The notes beneath the pieces are model-generated. The model searched no databases and was not told the origin of the DNA. It saw only the letters and a program-made list of their open reading frames with translations. The position numbers and the translations under genes are program-made. Of a DNA stretch of 5,223 nucleotides, positions 1 to 4,900 are shown one piece after another; the stretch's first letter is position 1; each line of letters begins with the position of its first letter. Where the stretch lies: the NCBI GenBank assembly GCA_020425835.1, contig JAGQRC010000322.1:1-5223 (forward strand), read 5' to 3'. The stretch is from Planctomycetota bacterium (GTDB lineage Bacteria > Planctomycetota > UBA8108 > UBA1146 > JAJFFE01).

Positions 1-44
1 CCGGAAGCTCGGGCTCTCGGCCGGAATGAGTTCTCGACGAGCTG

Positions 45-962
45 TTACGGACAGGTCAGATCACAAGCGCGCCAGTCGTTGTTGTTCGTGACCGACTGAC
101 CGAATCCGCCGCCGATCGTCGAGGCAACCCCGAACGCGGAGCCGTTCGTGCCTCCACACACGGAACTCTGGTTGCCGGACGCGATCCCGCCTTGCCCGCC
201 GCTGATCGATGACGCGAACCCGCCGGCCGCTCCACCGGATCCTCCGGTGATCGATGCGGCGATCCCACTCACGGTGTTCTGCGCTCCACCGGAGGCCGAC
301 GAGCGCTGCGCGGTCGCGAAGTTCGAGACGCCTCCACTGACCGAACTCTCCTCGCCGCTCGCCTGGTGGAAGGCGCCGCCGCTGATCGTCGACCGCAGTC
401 CGCTCGCGACGCTGTTCGCGCCGCCGAGAACGGACGCGAACGGCCCGCTGATCGTGTTCTCCTCGCCGGCGACGACGCCCCCGAAGCTGGTGAACTTGTT
501 GCCGCGCCCGAGAACGATGTTGTGCGCACCGAGTCGGTCATCCGCCGCCGCAGAGCTCGACTCCTCGTCATAGCCGATCACCAGATTGCCCAGCCCGCTC
601 GGCGTCCCCCCGTCATCCGTGAATCCGGAGCCGCTGCGGATGTGGACGTTGGCGCCCTCGATGATGAAGTGTGGGCCGGCGAGCCCGTTGATCGCGTTGT
701 TGTCGATCGTGATGAACTGGCCGAACGTGTCGACCTGGGTCTGAAGGGCCGCGAGGTCGGACTGGAGCTGTGCGATCGTGTTCGACAGCATCGCGAAGTT
801 CTCGTTGACCTCGTTTGCGCGGGCCGTGTCACCCGGAACGAACGTGTGGGGGACGATCAGCGCTCCCGCGTGGACGACGAACGTCACGCCGAGTGCCATG
901 GCCACGAGAAGGCCGAGAGTCTGTGTCGCCGAGTACTTTGCGTTGCGGATTCGTTGGAGCAT
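45..962 (-). CDS. Secreted beta-roll protein with 15-residue Gly-Gly repeats (YadA-head-like)
   Basis: Encodes 305 aa from an ATG whose product begins MLQRIRNAK, ending at TAA. Residues 1-15 are basic and 16-34 hydrophobic, a Sec signal peptide with probable cleavage after HAGA (34). Residues 38-59 contain PHTFVPGDTARANEVNENF, a segment I know from many exported bacterial proteins with repeat stalks. Residues 57-78 could form a short coiled coil. Residues 123-162 (GLGNLVIGY, later HNIVLGRGN) lead into a repeat block in which Gly-Gly recurs exactly every 15 residues from 180 to 285. This resembles the left-handed beta-roll of YadA-type heads, but no membrane anchor or peptidase S74 domain follows. 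The chain ends with NNNDWRACDLTCP, a probable roll cap. Cysteines at 269, 300 and 304 could form a disulfide outside the cytoplasm. A GAGAGG at 975-980 lies 12 nt before the start. It sits 59 nt behind the 51-aa lipoprotein gene, so co-transcription is likely. Function is unknown; a structural or adhesive surface role is inferred. Confidence 0.87.
   Translation of the reverse strand: MLQRIRNAKYSATQTLGLLVAMALGVTFVVHAGALIVPHTFVPGDTARANEVNENFAMLSNTIAQLQSDLAALQTQVDTFGQFITIDNNAINGLAGPHFIIEGANVHIRSGSGFTDDGGTPSGLGNLVIGYDEESSSAAADDRLGAHNIVLGRGNKFTSFGGVVAGEENTISGPFASVLGGANSVASGLRSTISGGAFHQASGEESSVSGGVSNFATAQRSSASGGAQNTVSGIAASITGGSGGAAGGFASSISGGQGGIASGNQSSVCGGTNGSAFGVASTIGGGFGQSVTNNNDWRACDLTCP
96..470 (-). 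repeat. 45-bp in-frame tandem repeat encoding the beta-roll
   Basis: About eight degenerate copies of a 15-codon unit, residues 165-289 of the secreted protein. The consensus is roughly [IV]SGG.xN.ASG..SS. Glycine pairs fall at 180/181, 195/196, 210/211, 225/226, 240/241, 255/256, 270/271 and 285/286, and the first unit has Ala-Gly at 165/166. The DNA copies are diverged, so this is an old protein repeat held by structure rather than a recent expansion. Confidence 0.85.
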
Positions 963-1021
963 GAACTGGTGCTACCTCTCTGGAGTCGATGCTGTGTTCA
1001 GTGGTCGAGTCGAATCGGGGA

Positions 1022-1177
1022 TCAACCCCACGTGCCTTGGTCGAACGCCATGGAGTCCCACTCCGAAGAGTTCGGGTCCACGTTGGCGCCGCCTCCTCCA
1101 CCGCCGCCGCCGCCACAACCGACCAGGGTCGCAGCGAGGCCGACGAGGAGGAGCACGAGTCTCAGGTGTCTTTTCAT
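1022..1177 (-). CDS. 51-aa putative lipoprotein with poly-Gly linker and aromatic C-terminal motif
   Basis: A short gene starting at ATG 1175-1177 and ending at TGA 1022-1024. The frame is open 22 codons further upstream, but I chose this start because AGGAG (1187-1191) lies 9 nt before it and the product begins with a proper signal peptide, MKRHLRLVLLLVGLAATLVGC. The lipobox is L-V-G-C with the lipidated Cys at 21. Nine glycines follow (22-30), then a 21-residue tail ending WDSMAFDQGTWG. The mature peptide is about 31 residues, so it cannot be an enzyme: it would be a lipid anchor, a flexible tether and a short acidic, aromatic peptide. The next gene downstream on the same strand is the secreted beta-roll protein, suggesting an operon. 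Function is unknown. The short length leaves some doubt, but the signal peptide, lipobox and ribosome binding site agree with each other. Confidence 0.75.
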   Translation of the reverse strand: MKRHLRLVLLLVGLAATLVGCGGGGGGGGGANVDPNSSEWDSMAFDQGTWG

Positions 1178-1373
1178 CCGGTGTGTCTCCTCTTGTCGAC
1201 GGTTCTGGAGACATACGGAGAAAGTCGGCGGGGACGACGACAACCGGTTCCGAGAAAGTCACCAACTCCCGAGTGGAGCCCGGATTGAAGGAGAACCTCG
1301 TTTTCCGCTCCCCGGTCGGCGCCGCCCCCGCACGGCCGCCGGCCGATCAGCCGCGGACCACTGCGCCGAAGCC
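1178..1373. other. Non-coding interval upstream of the minus-strand gene pair
   Basis: No convincing coding frame on either strand: the open frames here give Arg/Ser/Pro-rich translations typical of out-of-frame high-GC DNA. It must hold the promoter for the lipoprotein and beta-roll genes, unless they are transcribed from further upstream. I could not pick a credible -35/-10 pair. A TATGTC on the minus strand about 40 nt before the start lacks a suitable -35 at 16-18 bp. Confidence 0.4.
1187..1191 (-). promoter_or_regulatory. Ribosome binding site of the 51-aa lipoprotein gene
   Basis: Reads AGGAG on the minus strand within GAGGAGA, 9 nt upstream of the ATG at 1177. It decides the start codon: the longer open frame beginning at 1243 would put a non-hydrophobic, polar stretch before the signal peptide. 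Confidence 0.7.
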
Positions 1374-1688
1374 ATGCGCTCCACGATCCGTGACTCCTCG
1401 AGGTTCGGCGAGCCCTCGACTCCGACTCCGGGAGAGCGCTCGGCGGCGTCTTCGCCAACGACCGGGCAACGCTCGAGCTCCGGAGCCATGCGCGAAGGTC
1501 GAGGGGAACCCTACGCGCGGGACCCAAGACCATCCTGGTTCGCGCCGGGATCGAAGCGGACCATCTCTCGGGCCAGTTCGAGCACTCGGGCGAGTCGTTC
1601 GAGGTCGCCGCAACCTTCGATGGCGATCCCGGAGTTGCAAGCGGAGACCGACGAGATGAGCAGAACGAGACTCTGGGACGAACCGTGA
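1374..1688 (+). pseudogene. Frame-broken remnant of a small beta-rich domain protein
   Basis: No intact gene is present, yet one plus-strand frame (1442-1627) reads like a real beta-rich domain. It contains GVFANDRATLELRS, then RGTLRAGPKTILVRAG, then DHLSGQFEHSGESFEVAAT followed by FDGD. The alternation T-L-E-L / G-T-L-x-x-G / L-S-G-x-F-x-x-x-G-E-x-F / A-T-x-D-G-D recalls small repeat-fold domains I have seen in exported proteins of delta-type bacteria. That frame has no ATG: it is closed by TGA at 1391-1393 and runs on to a Lys/Arg-rich tail at 1739-1741. Another frame supplies both plausible ends. It offers an ATG at 1374 (MRSTIRDSSRFGEPSTPTPGE) and, after about 1629, PELQAETDEMSRTRLWDEP with TGA at 1686-1688. 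Two compensating frame changes, near 1437-1442 and 1627-1632, would join these. Decay, sequencing error and chance remain possible. An opposing minus frame (1511-1711) is a weaker rival reading. Confidence 0.38.
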
Positions 1689-1748
1689 GTCGTGGGTCGT
1701 CTCGGACACATTCACGGCGTCGCATCGTCAACCATCGATGACACGACC

Positions 1749-1813
1749 CGGTCCAAGCCGGCGTCCCCGTCCGGATCTCGCGGGGAATCGCGGACTTCTG
1801 CCCTCTTGGACCG
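1749..1813 (+). promoter_or_regulatory. Long-range inverted repeat enclosing a GC-rich hairpin
   Basis: CGGTCCAAG (1749-1757) is exactly complementary to CTTGGACCG (1805-1813), a 9-bp helix closing a 47-nt interior. Inside it, TCCCCG (1764-1769) can pair with CGGGGA (1781-1786). An alternative pairing is GTCCG (1769-1773) with CGGAC (1791-1795). No T-tract follows, so it is not an ordinary terminator. It is the first of four consecutive potential stems leading to the large gene's start. A 9-bp match over this distance can arise by chance, so confidence is low on its own. Confidence 0.35.
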
Positions 1814-1828
1814 CGCGTTGCGTTCGTG

Positions 1829-1859
1829 ATCGTGAGTCGTCGATTCGACGACTCGCGAT
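1829..1859 (+). promoter_or_regulatory. 15-bp near-perfect dyad (hairpin or operator)
   Basis: Arms 1829-1843 and 1845-1859 are complementary at every position around a single central T at 1844, apart from one T-G pair (1833/1855) that is a wobble in plus-strand RNA. The inner part GAGTCGTCGA / TCGACGACTC is a perfect 10-bp dyad. It could be the operator of a dimeric regulator, or an RNA hairpin in the leader. No run of T follows it, which argues against an intrinsic terminator. It lies about 108 nt before the GTG start of the large gene. Confidence 0.55.
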
Positions 1860-1878
1860 GCGAAACGACGTCGAGCTC

Positions 1879-1917
1879 ATCGCCCCCTTGTAGCTCCCGC
1901 CCTTCCGGGAGCGCGAT
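1879..1917 (+). promoter_or_regulatory. Two-tier hairpin in the putative leader
   Basis: GCTCCCG (1893-1899) pairs perfectly with CGGGAGC (1906-1912) around a 6-nt loop. An outer helix ATCGC (1879-1883) with GCGAT (1913-1917) encloses it, leaving a 9-nt one-sided bulge. There is no T-tract, so it reads as leader structure rather than a terminator. Confidence 0.42.
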
Positions 1918-1919
1918 CA

Positions 1920-1950
1920 CGCGTTGTGTGGAGAGACTCCACGCGACGCG
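1920..1950 (+). promoter_or_regulatory. 14-bp hairpin ending 6 nt before the ribosome binding site
   Basis: Arms 1920-1933 and 1937-1950 pair along their full length around the loop AGA, with two T-G pairs (1925/1945 and 1927/1943). Those become G-U pairs in plus-strand RNA but A-C mismatches in minus-strand RNA, so the structure favours transcription toward the large gene. The core is GTGGAG-AGA-CTCCAC. Its 3' foot is 6 nt before AGGAGG, close enough to affect ribosome access. Confidence 0.55.
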
Positions 1951-1956
1951 GAGAGT

Positions 1957-1962
1957 AGGAGG
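1957..1962 (+). promoter_or_regulatory. Shine-Dalgarno AGGAGG for the GTG-started large gene
   Basis: A perfect AGGAGG placed 4 nt before GTG 1967-1969. It decides the start: the product from this GTG begins with two arginines and a hydrophobic segment ending in Cys. A further in-frame GTG at 1928 lies inside the last hairpin and has no such site. Confidence 0.75.
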
Positions 1963-1966
1963 CATC

Positions 1967-4900
1967 GTGCGACGTCTATTCCGTTGGCGGCGTCCCGTCG
2001 AGTCGATCCTCGTCGCGACGTCGTTGCTCGTGCTGTCGTTCGGATGTGACACGGGGCGACGTCACGAGAGCAGTGGCATTCCCGTCGTCATCGACTGCAG
2101 CTCGGACCAGCCCTACCTGTTCGGATCCTCCTCGGAGACCGCGTGTCCCGGAGAGGAGCTCACCCTTTACGGGCTGAACTTCTCCCCGGTTCTCGAGGAC
2201 AACCGCGTCACGTTCCAGGACCCCTTCGGCGCGACCTCGATCGAGGCGCTGGTTCTCGAGTCGATCGACAATGGTCCCCATCCCGTCTACCACTGCCGCG
2301 ACACTTCGCTCGTGGTGCTGGTCCCGCCCGCGGCGCGCACTGGAGTCATCGAAGTGCGGGTCCGTGCCGGTTCGAGCGCGGAGCACGTGGCGGGTTCGAC
2401 CTCGTTCGTAGGCTGCCCGGAACTGCTCGGCTTCGTCGTCGGCACCGACGGAGATCCGTTCCTGACCGTGGACAGCGGGTACAACCTCCTGACCGATCGG
2501 GTCCAGCTGTACGGGACCAACCTCGATCGCATCACCGAGACTCGCGTTCTCGGACCCGATGGTCAGTCGATCAACGCGACCGCGACCTCGGGCGGCCTTA
2601 CCGGCTCCACCTACACCATCGCGTCGACGCTCGATGTGGCGACGGTGACCCTCGACCCCAATGCAACGATCATCCCGACCTGCGAGACGTACTACATCCA
2701 GCTGTCCTTGATCGACTCGACCAGCGGTAGCCCCGTGGAGTCGAACTCGCTCATCATCCCGGTGCGCACGCAGTTCTCGCCGACGGACTCCTCCGATCTT
2801 CCGGGGACGATCACCGGCTGCTCGAGCCCCAGCGGGATCCAGCGGGGCGTGGTCCCGATCCACTTCGATCTCGCGATGGATCCCGCTCGCGCGAGTTACG
2901 ACGTCGTTCTCGAGTACCTCGACAGCACCGCGCTCGGCGGTTGGTCGGAGTGTGCGGGGGTCGATGCCGGGCAACACGAACTTCGAGCGACCGGCCTCCC
3001 CTCCCAGGTCGGAGCGTTTCCCGCTCTGGTCGGCGGTGGCCATTCGCACACGTTCCTCTGGGACACGGTCGCCAACGGCATCGGGTACCCCGCGACGGGG
3101 AGCGGGGATCCGTTCGTGACCCGCGTGCGGTTCCGGCTCGAGAACATCAGTCCCGGCTCCGCTCAACCGTGCCCCCCGAGTTCTCGGCCCGAAGCGCTCT
3201 TCGAGTCCGCGACGATCATCGTCGACAATCCTCTCGACGACACCGGGCTCTCACTCGCTCCAGCGGCGCGCGAGGTCACGATCCTCGAACTCTTCGAGGA
3301 TGCGCTCCACCTGGACGATTCGTCGCCCACCGATGTGACTTGGGATGGCGAGGGGAGCCTGATCGGCGGTCGACCCACCGCGAGTCCACCGTGGGCGACG
3401 GGGACCGTGGACGTCGTGTGCGGCGCGATCTCGGCGTTCTCCGAGAACGCCGGGATCTACGTCTTCAACACGACAACGGGATCGGTCACCGACGTGAGCG
3501 ACCCGGCGAGCGCCGTCCCCCTGTTCAGCCGTGCCGCGACCGATCCACCGGGCGTCTTCGCCTTTCGGAGTTGGCTCGTCGAGGATGGCGCGAAGATCGT
3601 CGTCGTCGGGAGCGAGCCACTCCGGGTCGCGATCGCCGGCGACGGAACGACGAGTCTGGAGGCGTGTCGGATCGACGGGGAGATCGACCTCGATGGTGAG
3701 AGCGGATCCGCAGCGGTCGTCGCCACATCCGGAGTCGGCGGACTGCCCGGCGCCGGCGGAGGAGCCGGCGGCGACGGTGGAACGATCATCCCCGGAGGTG
3801 TCGACACGATCGAAGGAGACGTCGCGGCGACGCGCGGTGGGAACGATGGTGGACACGCGGGGCAGAACCTCACGTTTCTCCAGATCGGCGACTCCAGCAC
3901 TCCCAAGGGCGGACCCGGTGGCGGTGGCGGCGGACGAACTCGCGGAGGAGCTGGAGCCACCGCGTACTCCGCCGAACTCTATCGCCTCGGAACGCCGGGG
4001 CGGGGTGGTCCCGCCCGCGGAGATGAGGGACTGATCCACCTCGTCGGTGGCGCCGGAGGCGGTGGCGGTGGCGGAGTCGCGTACCGTTCGAGCGGTGCAG
4101 CCGCGTACCAGGTGCACGCGGGCAGTGGTGGTGGTGGAGGCGGTGGGGCTCTCGAAGTCATCGTCAACGGCTCGATCGGCATCGGCGGATCGATCCATGC
4201 ACGGGGCGGATCGGGAGCGGCGAGCCTCTCGCCCCATTCGGGACCGGGAGGGGGCGGCAGCGGCGGCAACCTTCGTATCGCGGCCACCGGAGAGATCGAG
4301 GTCTCCGAAGTAGCTTCGATCGATGTGAGCGGTGGATCCGGCGGATCGACCGTGAACCAGTTCGGAGGCGACGGCTCGGCGGGACGAGTGCGGCTCGAGG
4401 CGGCGGGCATCGTGGTGGTGCCCGGTATCGGGGACTTCGGCGGTCTCGTGCCTCCCATCGGTTCGATCGGTGTGACCGCCGGCGTTGTCGCGCCTGGTTT
4501 CATCGACTCGGGCTCGGGAGACGACGGCGCGCTGAATCTCGCGGCGGCACTCATGGGGACCTACGTCGTCGACACCGATACCGGCATCATCGCGGGGCCG
4601 ATCGAACCGATCGGGAGCGAGACGGCGAACGCCTACCGCAACGCGATGCTGATGGCTGGGATCGTCGCGACACGGGCGAGCGACCTCGAGTGGAACTTCA
4701 CGGAGTTGTCGATCGGACCAGGTCGGACCTTGCGTGCGATCGGCACGAAGCCGCTCGTGATCCGAGTGCGCGGCGACTGCGCGATCGATGGCGATGGCAT
4801 CGCTGCGGCGATCGATGTGTCCGGTTTCGACGGCGGAGTCCCGGATGTCGTGACCGACGCGCTGTCGCCGACCGCCGGAGTCGGAGGCGAGGGAGGACCG

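Noticed and set aside
1..44. Terminator after the beta-roll gene; the flank contains CCGG motifs and AGCTCGGGCT.
   Set aside because: Only 44 nt are available, and no stem of useful length or T-tract is visible.
96..470. CRISPR-like or tandem DNA array because of regular 45-nt spacing.
   Set aside because: The periodicity is in protein space (15 residues), the DNA units are diverged, and there are no conserved repeats separated by unique spacers.
778..1659. 293-codon plus-strand open frame.
   Set aside because: It spans antisense of two supported genes and then a poly-Arg translation, typical of a non-coding frame in high-GC DNA.
366..1688. 440-codon open frame on the plus strand.
   Set aside because: Most of it is antisense to the beta-roll and lipoprotein genes and is Arg/Glu-rich. 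Only its last part (about 1374-1440 and 1629-1688) may be real, as the ends of the broken domain gene.
1511..1711. 66-codon minus-strand frame with a hydrophobic stretch and Cys (SLVLLISSVSAC), which could look like a small lipoprotein.
   Set aside because: The segment before the hydrophobic stretch is long and ill-suited, no good ribosome binding site is seen, and the opposite strand gives a more convincing domain pattern. Not excluded entirely.
1829..1950. The hairpins as intrinsic terminators.
   Set aside because: None is followed by a run of T on either strand, and they lead directly into a ribosome binding site.
1976..3166. 396-codon open frame on the minus strand.
   Set aside because: It overlaps the signal peptide and TIG-like part of the large gene, and its translation is charged and low-complexity with no export signal or fold pattern.
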